Origin: JBOHPP01 sp050731755
GTDB taxonomy: Bacteria; Methylomirabilota; Methylomirabilia; Rokubacteriales; CSP1-6
Length of the DNA: 7,466 nt
Direction: 5' to 3'
NCBI GenBank assembly: GCA_050731755.1
Contig: JBOHPP010000127.1
Coordinates: forward strand, 1 to 7,466
Made by a program: the position numbers and the translations under genes. Numbering within the stretch: position 1 is the stretch's first letter; every line of letters begins with the position of its first letter. Below, piece by piece: positions 1-6,727 of the stretch. The notes beneath the pieces were generated by a model that saw only the letters and a program-made list of their open reading frames with translations, did not search any database and was not told where the DNA came from.

Positions 1-439
1 GCGTGGTAGCGCCGCCCAGCCGCGACGTGATTTCGTAGCCGGCCACCAGGCTCTCGATGAGCCGACGGCCGCCGGCTCCGCGCTCCTCGGCGACGGCGAG
101 GGCGGCGGGCAGCACGTGGATCGCGGGGTGACCGCCGCCCCAGCGATTGCCCTCGTCTACCTCGAGCGCCACGCCGGCCGTGGCGTTGGCGAGGGCAGCC
201 AGCATCGGCTCCGCGCGGTCGGCGTGGCCGATCAGGGTGGCGGTCCGCGGACCCGACCGCGCGGCAACCAGGCGGGCCAGGCGCGCGTTCTCGGGCAGCC
301 GGCTGCCGGCCAGGATAGCGCCCAGCGTGTCGAGGATCACATCTTTAGCGGCGGTGACCGTCGCGTCGCTGAGTTCGTCAAAGCGCGTCAGCGCGGCGAG
401 CCGCGCGAGACGATCGAGGTAGTGGGGCCGCGCGTGCAC
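1..439 (-). CDS. MmgE/PrpD family protein, N-terminal part (truncated by window edge)
   Basis: This gene begins with GTG at 439 and runs off the left edge, so only 146 residues are visible; the family is usually about 450. It was recognised by reading the minus strand by eye. The N-terminal all-helical MmgE/PrpD domain is clear: DTLGAILAGS at residues 37-46, an EVDEGNRWGGGHP segment at 93-105 (the family's 'D-D-x-x-x-x-x-HP' region), an AALAVAEE helix near 112-119 and GYEITSRLG at 134-142. Family members include 2-methylcitrate dehydratase, cis-aconitate decarboxylase and iminodisuccinate epimerase, and many are of unknown function, so no specific reaction is assigned. The GTG start overlaps the TAG stop of the amidohydrolase gene by one base (TAGTG). 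No good Shine-Dalgarno sequence is visible, so translation is probably coupled to that gene. The family call is firm; the substrate is unknown. Confidence 0.88.
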   Translation of the reverse strand, partial: MHARPHYLDRLARLAALTRFDELSDATVTAAKDVILDTLGAILAGSRLPENARLARLVAARSGPRTATLIGHADRAEPMLAALANATAGVALEVDEGNRWGGGHPAIHVLPAALAVAEERGAGGRRLIESLVAGYEITSRLGGATT

Positions 440-1851
440 TAGCGCGCCGCGCCGGCGAGCGGCGGCCCCGGCCGGCCTCGGGCCAGGTAGTGTCCGTAGC
501 CGGGCTCCTGCTCGAGCCGGCCATCGTTGAGGAGGGCGCGGCCGCGCAGGAACGTCATCCACGGCCGGCCCCGGATCTTCCAACCCTCGTAGAGCGTCCA
601 GCCCGCCATGCCGTGGTGATCGGCGACCCGGATCGTGCCCTCGGGATCCGGATCGATGATCAGCAGGTCGGCATCGGCACCCGGGCGAATCGTGCCCTTG
701 CGCGGGTAGAGCCCGAAGATCCGCGCCGGGTTCTCGCCCAGCACCCGCGCCATCCACGTGATGGGCAACCCGCGCTTGACGACGCCTTCGCTGAACATCA
801 GCGGCACCATCGTCTCCACCGATGGCGCGCCGAATGGAATCGGCCGGCCCTGGGGATCGACGAAGATATTCTTCCACCCCGGTTCCTTGGCGGCCTTGGC
901 CCGGGGGGCGTGATCGCTGCCCACGCTGGAGATGTGGCCGTCGGCGAGCCCCGCCCAGAGGGCCTCGCGGTCGGGGCCGTCGGCGCGGCGGAGCGGTGGC
1001 CCCATCTTGGCCAGCGGCCCCCAGCGCGCCATCTCGTCCTCGGTGAGCAGCAGGTACTGGGGACAGGTTTCGGTCCACACGCGCTGACCGCGGGCCTGAG
1101 CCTGCTTGATGCGCTCCAGGCCGAGCTGGGTGGAGAGATGAACGACGTAGACCGGGGCCCCCGTCATCGCGCCCATGGCAATCGCCCGGTTGATCGCCTC
1201 TTCCTCCGTCCAGTCCGGACAGGTGGCGGGGAAGTGGCGGGGATCGACACGCCCCTCGGCCAGCGCCTTGTTCTCGAGGTGGTCGATCACGTCGCCGTTC
1301 TCGCAGTGGAGCTGGGCCACGCCCCCGTGGGCGGCGATCAGCTCCATGGCCCGGCAGATGAAGTCGTCCGAGCACATCCGGGGTGGACGCTTCTTGTAGG
1401 TCATGAACATCTTGAAGGAGCTGACGCCGAGCCGGACGGCCTCGGCCAGACCGTCGAGGATCGGCGGCTGGTTGAAGAGGATGAAGTGAAAGCCGAAGTC
1501 GAGCACGGACTGCTGCTCGACGTCCTTCCGCAGACGCGTGATGGCCTGAGGCAGCGTCTCGCCGGCCTTGTCGTCGTAGACCCCGAAGCCCAGCAGTGTC
1601 GTGAGCCCGGCGTGGGCGGCGGCGATGGGGCCGCCCCGCCAGTCGTCGTACTCCGGGCCCAGGTGGATGTGACAGTCGATCGCCCCCGGCAGCACGTACT
1701 TGCCCCGCGCGTCGACGTAGCGGTCGGCCTCCGGCAGCAGCTCCGGCGCGCCGACGGCCACGATGGTCTCGCCGCGGATGGCCACCGCGGCGTCGAGGAC
1801 GTCGGTGGCCGTCACCACCTGACCGCCGTGCACGATCGTGTCGACGCGCAT
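439..1851 (-). CDS. Dihydropyrimidinase/hydantoinase-like amidohydrolase
   Basis: This 470-residue cytoplasmic enzyme of the cyclic amidohydrolase superfamily probably hydrolyses a cyclic amide, imide or ureide. The binuclear metal site is complete: H61 and H63 in DCHIHLG, the bridging lysine K147 in SSFKMFMTYKK (a carboxylated lysine in the family), H182 in QLHCENGD, H238 in VVHLST and D313 in GSDHAP. Y152, five residues after K147, matches the hydantoinase tyrosine that supports the tetrahedral intermediate. TETCPQYLLL at 260-269 is another family signature. Length is normal for the family (about 450-490). The GSDHAP ending resembles the dihydroorotase and allantoinase branches as well as hydantoinases, so the substrate is open. 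The ATG at 1851 is chosen because a GAGG sits six bases upstream and the protein then starts at the expected small N-terminal beta domain; the frame stays open further upstream only as a shadow of other genes. The gene starts eight bases after the substrate-binding-protein stop, which suggests it acts on the imported compound. Confidence 0.93.
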   Translation of the reverse strand: MRVDTIVHGGQVVTATDVLDAAVAIRGETIVAVGAPELLPEADRYVDARGKYVLPGAIDCHIHLGPEYDDWRGGPIAAAHAGLTTLLGFGVYDDKAGETLPQAITRLRKDVEQQSVLDFGFHFILFNQPPILDGLAEAVRLGVSSFKMFMTYKKRPPRMCSDDFICRAMELIAAHGGVAQLHCENGDVIDHLENKALAEGRVDPRHFPATCPDWTEEEAINRAIAMGAMTGAPVYVVHLSTQLGLERIKQAQARGQRVWTETCPQYLLLTEDEMARWGPLAKMGPPLRRADGPDREALWAGLADGHISSVGSDHAPRAKAAKEPGWKNIFVDPQGRPIPFGAPSVETMVPLMFSEGVVKRGLPITWMARVLGENPARIFGLYPRKGTIRPGADADLLIIDPDPEGTIRVADHHGMAGWTLYEGWKIRGRPWMTFLRGRALLNDGRLEQEPGYGHYLARGRPGPPLAGAAR

Positions 1852-1857
1852 GCGCGA

Positions 1858-1861
1858 CCTC
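1858..1861 (-). promoter_or_regulatory. Ribosome binding site of the amidohydrolase gene
   Basis: GAGG lies six bases upstream of the ATG at 1851 and shares its first two bases with the TGA stop of the substrate-binding-protein gene. It fixes the start inside a much longer open frame and suggests coupled translation of the two genes. Confidence 0.55.
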
Positions 1862-2894
1862 AGCGGATCTCGGTCTTGGACTTCCACTTGACCAGCCCGG
1901 GCTCGGTCTCCTCCAGCAGCCGGGTGTAGAAGACGCTCTCGGGCGGGAACTTCTGCTTGATGCGGTCCAGCGAGTGCAGGAAGTCCACGAACTCGCCCAT
2001 GCCGCGGTAGATCTTGTCGTTCATCTCCATGGAGTAGATGTTCAGCGCCATGATGTCGCGGGCCAGCGCCTCGTCCATCTTCATCTCTTTGGCCACGATC
2101 TTCACCGTCGCCTCGCGGTTGGTGTTGATCGTGTCCGTGGCTTTCCGCAGCGCCCGCAGGACGGCCTTGAGGGTGTTGGGGTTCTCCTTGAGCATCTTCC
2201 CGCTGGCCACGACGCCGGCGTGCACGTGCAGCCAGTCGACCTGGCCCTCCTTGCCCGGGATGAAGCTCCGGTTGCCGGTGAAGTACACCTTGCCCCCGGC
2301 CTGCTTGACGGCGTTGAAGACCCAGGGGGCCCACGCCGCCATGGCGTCGATGTCGCCTTTGGCCAGCGCGGTGACCGCGTCCGGCGGCGCGAGATTGACG
2401 AACTGGATCTTGGAGAAGTCCACGCCGCTGTCCCGGGCCATGGCCTGGATGGCCATCGTCACCGAGGCGCCCTTGGGCATCCCGATCTTGATCTTCTCCA
2501 GATCCTTCGGCGAGCGCACCAGCTCCTGGGCGCGCTTGCCCAGCACCACCTGCTGAGTGCCGGCAATGTCGCTCTGGGGCGCGATGTTGTAGATCGTCTG
2601 CCCGGCGGCGGCGATGGGGACCACCATGGTGGCGGTAGCCGTGCCCAGGTGGATGTTGCCGGCTCCCCACATGGAGGGCAGATCGGTGCCGGCGATGTAC
2701 CAGCGCGGGTTCACCTTGACGCCCTCCGCCTTGAAGTAGCCCATTTGATCGGCGACCGCGAACTGGGCGGACATCTGCGGGTCGCGCACGATCCAGGCGT
2801 CGACCTCGGCCACCTCGGGCTTGCCCTGGGCCAGGGCACCGGCGGCGCCGGTCAGCAGGAGCAGCAGGGCCAGGACTCCGGTCAGCATTCGCAT
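1860..2894 (-). CDS. ABC transporter substrate-binding protein, TauA/SsuA/NrtA type
   Basis: This 344-residue protein is the extracytoplasmic receptor of the importer encoded just upstream. Residues 1-22 form a Sec signal peptide: positive start, a leucine-rich core, and an ALA-Q cleavage site at 20-23. There is no lipobox cysteine, so it should be a soluble periplasmic protein, which fits a Gram-negative cell. The mature part shows the features of the SsuA/NMT1/TauA receptor family: MGYFKAEGVKV at 51-61 (the 'G-YF-x-x-EG' signature), a ligand-loop region near IAGTDLPSM at 67-75, LAKGDIDAMAAWAPW at 177-191, and a helical C-terminal lobe. Receptors of this family bind sulfonates, nitrate, pyrimidine precursors, aromatic acids and others, and the ligand cannot be told here. 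It follows the second permease gene by 12 bases and has one of the best ribosome binding sites in the window, as expected for a receptor needed in excess over the membrane parts. Confidence 0.93.
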   Translation of the reverse strand: MRMLTGVLALLLLLTGAAGALAQGKPEVAEVDAWIVRDPQMSAQFAVADQMGYFKAEGVKVNPRWYIAGTDLPSMWGAGNIHLGTATATMVVPIAAAGQTIYNIAPQSDIAGTQQVVLGKRAQELVRSPKDLEKIKIGMPKGASVTMAIQAMARDSGVDFSKIQFVNLAPPDAVTALAKGDIDAMAAWAPWVFNAVKQAGGKVYFTGNRSFIPGKEGQVDWLHVHAGVVASGKMLKENPNTLKAVLRALRKATDTINTNREATVKIVAKEMKMDEALARDIMALNIYSMEMNDKIYRGMGEFVDFLHSLDRIKQKFPPESVFYTRLLEETEPGLVKWKSKTEIR

Positions 2895-2900
2895 GACATG

Positions 2901-2907
2901 CTCCTTT
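2901..2907 (-). promoter_or_regulatory. Strong ribosome binding site of the substrate-binding-protein gene
   Basis: AAAGGAG lies six bases before the ATG at 2894, in the short gap after the second permease gene. An ATG one base after the motif (2899) is in another frame and meets a stop after five codons, so 2894 is the start. Confidence 0.75.
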
Positions 2908-3668
2908 CAGGCCGCGGCCCGCCAGCGGAGCGCTCGGCGCTCGGCGGCCAGCAGCAGCGCGTTGATCAGCGATCCCAGAAGCCCCAGCAGCAGGGCCCCC
3001 ATGACGATCTGGGCCGGGTTGAAGAAGGTGCGGCCCTCCATGATGAGGTGGCCGAGTCCGGCGTCGGCGCCCATGAACTCGGCGCCCACGATGACGAAGA
3101 GCGCCAACCCGACGCCCAGCCGCAGGCCCACGATGATACCCGGCAGCGAGGCCGGCAGCACCACCCGGCGGATGAGGTCGGCGCGGGAGGCGCCCAGGCT
3201 GGCCGCCGCCCGCAGCAGCATGACGTCCGCCCGCAGCACGCTGGCCGCGATGGCCACGAACATCGGAAAGAACGTCGTGTAGCCGATGAAGGCCACCTTC
3301 GAGGCCTCCTCGAGGCCGAACCACACCAGGAACATGGGCAGGAAGGCGAGCGGAGGGATGGGGCGCACGAACTCGACGACGGGCTCGACCATGAGCCGCA
3401 GCGGCGCGCACATGCCGGCCACGATGCCGAGCCCGAGGGCGGCTACGGCGGCCAGCCCGAAGCCCTGGGCCACTCGGGCCAGTGAGGTCAGCACGTGCCG
3501 CAGCAGCTCGCCGTCGCGGGCGCTCTGCACGCCCACGGCGGCGACCTCCGCCGGTGTGGGCAGGAGGACGGGATTCACCACTCCCAGGCGCGCGTTGCCG
3601 TGAGCGATGGCCGCCCAGAGGGCGAGTACCGCGAGCAGCGCGGCGAAGCGGGTGACCGCTGAGCTCAC
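2907..3668 (-). CDS. ABC transporter permease, SsuC/TauC type (second permease)
   Basis: This 253-residue inner-membrane protein forms part of the translocation channel of the importer. It has about six hydrophobic segments (near residues 7-23, 66-86, 102-120, 124-144, 178-198 and 218-241). The cytoplasmic EAA loop at about 154-182 carries SLGASRADLIRRV followed by LP, the coupling site for the ATPase. RPIPPLAFLP at 102-111 and FGLEEASK at 117-124 are typical of the SsuC/TauC/NrtB group. The GTG start at 3668 overlaps the ATPase stop in a GTGA (four shared bases), and the substrate-binding-protein gene follows 12 bases after its stop. It is paralogous to the permease at 5295-4447: from RPIPP to the C-terminal RW the two align without a gap and about half the residues look identical. 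With only one ATPase and one receptor nearby, the two permeases probably form a heterodimer, which is an inference. Confidence 0.92.
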   Translation of the reverse strand: MSSAVTRFAALLAVLALWAAIAHGNARLGVVNPVLLPTPAEVAAVGVQSARDGELLRHVLTSLARVAQGFGLAAVAALGLGIVAGMCAPLRLMVEPVVEFVRPIPPLAFLPMFLVWFGLEEASKVAFIGYTTFFPMFVAIAASVLRADVMLLRAAASLGASRADLIRRVVLPASLPGIIVGLRLGVGLALFVIVGAEFMGADAGLGHLIMEGRTFFNPAQIVMGALLLGLLGSLINALLLAAERRALRWRAAA

Positions 3669-4438
3669 GGGTGCACCTTGGCCACTTCTTCCTTGACCAC
3701 CCGGGTGATCTCGCTCTCGTACTGCGTGAACTCGGGCGCGAAGCGGTCCCGGAGGTCGGGCAGCTTGATGGGGAACACCTGCTTGATGCGCCCCGGCGCC
3801 GAGGTCATGACTACCACCCGGTCGGCCAGGTACACGGCCTCGCGGATCGAGTGCGTCACGAACAGGATCGTCTTGTGCTCCAGCCGCTGGATTCGCGACA
3901 GCTCGTCCTGCAGCACCTCGCGCGTCTGGGCGTCGAGCGCCCCGAACGGTTCGTCCATGAGGATGATCGCCGGGTTATTGGCCAGGGCGCGAGCGATGGC
4001 CACCCGCTGTTTCATGCCGCCCGAGAGCTGGACGGGGAACTTCTCGGCGTGCGCCCCGAGACCCACCAGGTCCAGGTAGCGAGCGACGACCGCCCGCCGC
4101 TGCGCTGCCGCCAGTCCTTTCAGCACGAGGCCGAACTCGACGTTGCCGGCCACCGTGAGCCAGGGGAACAGCACGTACTCCTGGAACACGACGCCTCGAT
4201 CCGCCCCGGGGGTGGTTACCGCTTGGCCGTCGACCAGCACGGTTCCCGCGCTCGGGGCCAGGAAGCCGGCCACGATGTTGAGCAGCGTGGACTTGCCGCA
4301 CCCCGAGGGCCCTAGGAGGCACACGAACTCGCGGTCGGCAACCTCCAGGTCGATGTCCACCAGCGCCTGGGCCGTTCGGCCGGCGGCCCCGAACGATTTG
4401 CTCACGCGCTGGATCTGGATTTTGGCGTCGCCGCGCAT
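3665..4438 (-). CDS. ABC transporter ATP-binding protein, SsuB/TauB type
   Basis: This 257-residue ATPase powers the importer from the cytoplasmic face of the membrane. All nucleotide-binding motifs are intact: Walker A GPSGCGKST at 43-51, Q-loop glutamine Q86 in VVFQ, signature LSGGMKQR at 138-145, Walker B IILMDEP at 158-164, D-loop GALDA at 166-170 and the H-loop histidine H196 in FVTHS. The FPWLTVAGNV segment at 91-100 is typical of the SsuB/TauB/NrtD subfamily. Length is normal for it, and no extra regulatory domain is fused. The start at ATG 4438 gives the normal N-terminus (IQIQRVSKSF); the frame is open far upstream, but that part is a shadow of the permease gene. The ribosome binding site is weak. 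The gene lies eight bases after the first permease and its stop overlaps the second permease start, so the ATPase is sandwiched between two paralogous permeases. Confidence 0.95.
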   Translation of the reverse strand: MRGDAKIQIQRVSKSFGAAGRTAQALVDIDLEVADREFVCLLGPSGCGKSTLLNIVAGFLAPSAGTVLVDGQAVTTPGADRGVVFQEYVLFPWLTVAGNVEFGLVLKGLAAAQRRAVVARYLDLVGLGAHAEKFPVQLSGGMKQRVAIARALANNPAIILMDEPFGALDAQTREVLQDELSRIQRLEHKTILFVTHSIREAVYLADRVVVMTSAPGRIKQVFPIKLPDLRDRFAPEFTQYESEITRVVKEEVAKVHP

Positions 4439-4446
4439 TTCCGGTC

Positions 4447-5295
4447 TCAACTCGGGTGCTGCCAGCGGAGGAGGTGGCGCTCGCCTAGGCGCACCAGCGC
4501 GTTGCCCGCGTAGCCCAGCAGCCCCAGCACGATGGCCGCCCCCAGCATCTGAGGCACCAGAAAGAAGTTGCGCCCGTCGTTGATGAGGAAGCCCAGCCCC
4601 TGCTCGGCGCCGATGAACTCCGAGATGACGATGACGAAGAAGGCCAGCGCCAACCCGAGCCGGAGGCCGGTGAGGAGATCGGGCAGGGCCGCCGGCAGGA
4701 TCACGCGGGCGAAGAGCGACAGCCGATGGGCCCCCAGGCTCTGCGCCGCTCGCAGGAGCAGCGGATCGATCTGCCGCACGGCGTGCACGGTGGTCAGGAA
4801 CATGGGAAAGAAGGTCGCGTAGGTGATGAAGCCAACCTTGGAGGTTTCGCCGATGCCGACCCACACGATGAAGAGCGGCAGCATGGCCAGCGGCGGGATC
4901 GGGCGCAGCAGCTCGACGATGGGCTCGACCAGGTTGCGCAGCGGGCGGAAGTAGCCGGCGGGCAGGCCGAGCCCGACCGCCAGCAGCGCGCCGGAGTGAA
5001 ATCCGAGGACGACCCGCTCGAGCGTCGCGGCCACGTGGCCCCATAGCTGGCCCTTCACCGCGAGGTCGATCACGGCGCCCACGACCACCCACGGTCCGGG
5101 CAGAAAAATAGGGTTGAAGAGCCGGAGGAGCACGACCAGCCCGGAGGCCAGGCTCCAGAGAGCGAGGAAGCCCACCACGGCTCCGAGCCGCAGCCGCCAC
5201 GCCCGTCCGCCCGGAAGGGCTGGCCCGCGCAGGCCGGACTCCATCAGCGCGGGCAGGCTGGTGACGAGTGAGGCAGCGCCGGCCCGGTCGTTCAC
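4447..5295 (-). CDS. ABC transporter permease, SsuC/TauC type (first permease)
   Basis: This 282-residue inner-membrane permease has about six hydrophobic segments (near residues 36-58, 96-114, 131-149, 153-172, 208-227 and 248-270). The EAA loop at about 183-211 (SLGAHRLSLFARV then LPAALP) docks the ATPase. RPIPPLAMLP at 131-140 and GETSKVGF at 149-156 mark the SsuC/TauC group. Compared with the second permease it has about 29 extra N-terminal residues, hydrophilic and alanine/glycine-rich, before the first membrane segment. The GTG at 5295 is preferred because it overlaps the SDR-remnant stop in a GTGA. The frame continues upstream without a stop, but that stretch is a shadow of other coding sequence. 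A later start at the methionine codon at residue 18 is possible and would still leave an intact protein. The ATPase gene follows after eight bases. Confidence 0.9.
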   Translation of the reverse strand: MNDRAGAASLVTSLPALMESGLRGPALPGGRAWRLRLGAVVGFLALWSLASGLVVLLRLFNPIFLPGPWVVVGAVIDLAVKGQLWGHVAATLERVVLGFHSGALLAVGLGLPAGYFRPLRNLVEPIVELLRPIPPLAMLPLFIVWVGIGETSKVGFITYATFFPMFLTTVHAVRQIDPLLLRAAQSLGAHRLSLFARVILPAALPDLLTGLRLGLALAFFVIVISEFIGAEQGLGFLINDGRNFFLVPQMLGAAIVLGLLGYAGNALVRLGERHLLRWQHPS

Positions 5296-5525
5296 AGCAT
5301 CACCAGGCCGCCGTTGACGTCGAGAGCGGCGCCGGTGACGTAGCCGGCCGCGTCCGAGGCCAGGAAGAGCACGCACTCGGCGATCTCCTCGGGCTGGGCC
5401 ACGCGGCGCAGTGGGATGGTCTCGGTGATCTTCGCCACTTCCGCCGGCGTGCGCAGCGCGGTGAAACGCTCGGTGGCCACGGTCCCGGGGGCCACCGCGT
5501 TGACGGTGATCTCTTTGAATCTCAC
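5292..5525 (-). pseudogene. C-terminal remnant of a short-chain dehydrogenase/reductase (FabG-like)
   Basis: The 77-codon frame matches only the last third of a classical SDR (full length about 250). ITVNAVAPG at residues 6-14 is the SDR strand-6 motif. PLRRVAQPEEIAECVLFLAS at about 38-57, YVTG at 62-65 and the terminal VNGG at 69-72 are typical FabG C-terminal features. The N-terminal TGxxxGIG cofactor loop, the NNAG motif and the catalytic Ser and YxxxK are absent, and the upstream DNA is occupied by the intact acyl-CoA dehydrogenase-like gene. It therefore cannot be an active reductase alone. The frame has no internal stop. Its first codon, GTG at 5525, overlaps the upstream stop in GTGA, and its TGA overlaps the next gene's GTG, so it may still be translated and may serve to pass ribosomes to the permease gene. 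A deletion joining the upstream stop region to the middle of an SDR gene is the simplest origin. A short expressed protein or an assembly error are alternatives. Confidence 0.75.
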
Positions 5526-6724
5526 GCCCCACCGGCCCGTCCGGGCGGATCGCCGGCGACTTTGAACATCGCGGTCTCGATGCCGAGCGCGCTTTTGCCG
5601 ACGGTCTCCAGCATCCGATCGACCGATGGGACCATGAGCGTGCAGGTGCGGAGGTCACGATAGGCACGCTCGACGGGGTGCGCTTTGTAGGCGCCCCGGC
5701 CGCCGACGAGCTGCATGGCCTTGGTGGTGGCGTGCAGCCCGGCCTCGGTGGTGATGTACTTGGCCTTCGCGGCGAGGATGGCGCGCCCGGCCGAATCGGC
5801 CTCCGCCCATCGCGCCGCCGCCTCCGTCAGCAGGAGGCCGGCGGCCTCGAGCTGAACCGCCAGCTCCCCCACGTGACGCTGGACGCCGGGTTCGTGGGCG
5901 ATCGGCAGCGGGTCCGGCTTGAAGACGCGCTGCCTGGCGTAGTCCAGGGCGAACTCTACCGCCGCCTGGGCGATGCCGAGATAGATGGCGGCGTAGCCGA
6001 GGGCAAAGCCCTCGATGACGCCCACCTTGAGCGGATCCCCGACGTCACCGATGACGGCGTCCCTGGCCACGACGCACTGGGTGAAGGTCACCGACGGACT
6101 GTAGGTGGCCCGCATGCCCAGGGTGTCCCAGGCGCCGTCCGTCACGATGCCCGGCGTATCGGCCGGGACGAGGGCGACCAGCAGAGCCTTGGCCATGTCG
6201 GTCATGCCGTCCAGGGCGCACCAGACCAGGTAGTAGCCGGCGCCGTTGGTCATGGTGCAGAAGTGCTTCACGCCGTCGATGACCCATCCTCCCTCGTGAT
6301 GGCGGATGGTCGTTTCCATCAGCAAGGTGCGGGAGAAGGAGAGCGCCGGCTCGCTGCCCCAGGAGCCGAACAGCCGACCTCGCTCGGTCACCTCCGTGTA
6401 GTACTGCCCCTTCTGCGCCTCGGTGGCCAGCGCGTCGATGAAGCGCATGACCGTAGAGTGCATGTGGACGGTCATGGCCGTGCTGGCGCAGCCCTTGGCG
6501 ATCGTCCGCACCACTTCGGTGTAGGTGGGCATGTCGAGGCCGAGGCCGCCGTACCGTTCGGGCACCGCCATGGCCAGCAGGCCGGCCTTCCACAGGTCGC
6601 GCCAGCTCTCGACCGGATTGACCGCCTCGCGGTCGTAGTGCGCGGCTCGAGGGGCGATCGTGTCGCGGGTGACACCAGCGGCCCGTTCGACGATCGCGCG
6701 TTGCGCGGCCGACAGCCCGGCCAT
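5522..6724 (-). CDS. Acyl-CoA dehydrogenase-fold flavoprotein, usual catalytic Glu absent
   Basis: This 400-residue cytoplasmic protein has the full acyl-CoA dehydrogenase architecture: an N-terminal helical domain with VPERYGGLGLDMPTY at 54-68, a middle beta domain with GGWVIDGVKHFCTM at 145-158 and TLGMRATYS at 201-209, and a C-terminal helical domain with GIAQAAVEFALDYARQR at 250-266 and LVGGRGAYKAHPVERAYRD at 339-357. The FAD-domain segment reads GSWGSEPALSFSR (120-132) instead of the usual TEPGAGSD. By eye alignment the catalytic Glu position of medium-chain enzymes (Glu376, in IYEGT) is V365 here, in LMVPSVD. The alternative Glu position used by isovaleryl- and long-chain enzymes falls at or near F240, with a Glu two residues earlier. 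It may therefore not be a normal dehydrogenase; the fold also includes flavin monooxygenases such as DszC, and I cannot choose between these. The ATG at 6724 lies three bases after the VOC stop, with no clear ribosome binding site, so translation is probably coupled. Confidence 0.9.
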   Translation of the reverse strand: MAGLSAAQRAIVERAAGVTRDTIAPRAAHYDREAVNPVESWRDLWKAGLLAMAVPERYGGLGLDMPTYTEVVRTIAKGCASTAMTVHMHSTVMRFIDALATEAQKGQYYTEVTERGRLFGSWGSEPALSFSRTLLMETTIRHHEGGWVIDGVKHFCTMTNGAGYYLVWCALDGMTDMAKALLVALVPADTPGIVTDGAWDTLGMRATYSPSVTFTQCVVARDAVIGDVGDPLKVGVIEGFALGYAAIYLGIAQAAVEFALDYARQRVFKPDPLPIAHEPGVQRHVGELAVQLEAAGLLLTEAAARWAEADSAGRAILAAKAKYITTEAGLHATTKAMQLVGGRGAYKAHPVERAYRDLRTCTLMVPSVDRMLETVGKSALGIETAMFKVAGDPPGRAGGA

Positions 6725-6727
6725 GGT

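Noticed and set aside
116..442. Plus-strand open frames at the left edge
   Set aside because: The minus strand here reads as a clear MmgE/PrpD N-terminus; the plus-strand frames are its complement.
439..3411. A single minus-strand open frame of 990 codons, suggesting a fusion protein
   Set aside because: Only the part from 1851 to 439 has family similarity (the amidohydrolase). The rest is an arginine, glycine and alanine-rich shadow of the receptor and second permease genes, which are clear in another frame.
490..3485. Long plus-strand open frames (490-1929, 1974-3485)
   Set aside because: They are antisense to well-recognised genes, are rich in His, Arg, Gly and Asp as expected from high-GC reverse complements, and show no family motifs.
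3665..5200. A 511-codon open frame reading into the ATPase
   Set aside because: The portion before 4438 is a shadow of the first permease gene. The ATPase has a normal length and N-terminus from 4438.
1860..5295. Naming the transporter tauABC or ssuABC
   Set aside because: The family is right, but these receptors bind many ligands and no sulfonate enzyme is present, so a specific symbol would overstate the evidence.
4447..5667. A 406-codon open frame that would extend the first permease at its N-terminus
   Set aside because: The upstream 124 codons are a shadow of the flavoprotein and SDR-remnant coding frames and carry no membrane or signal features.
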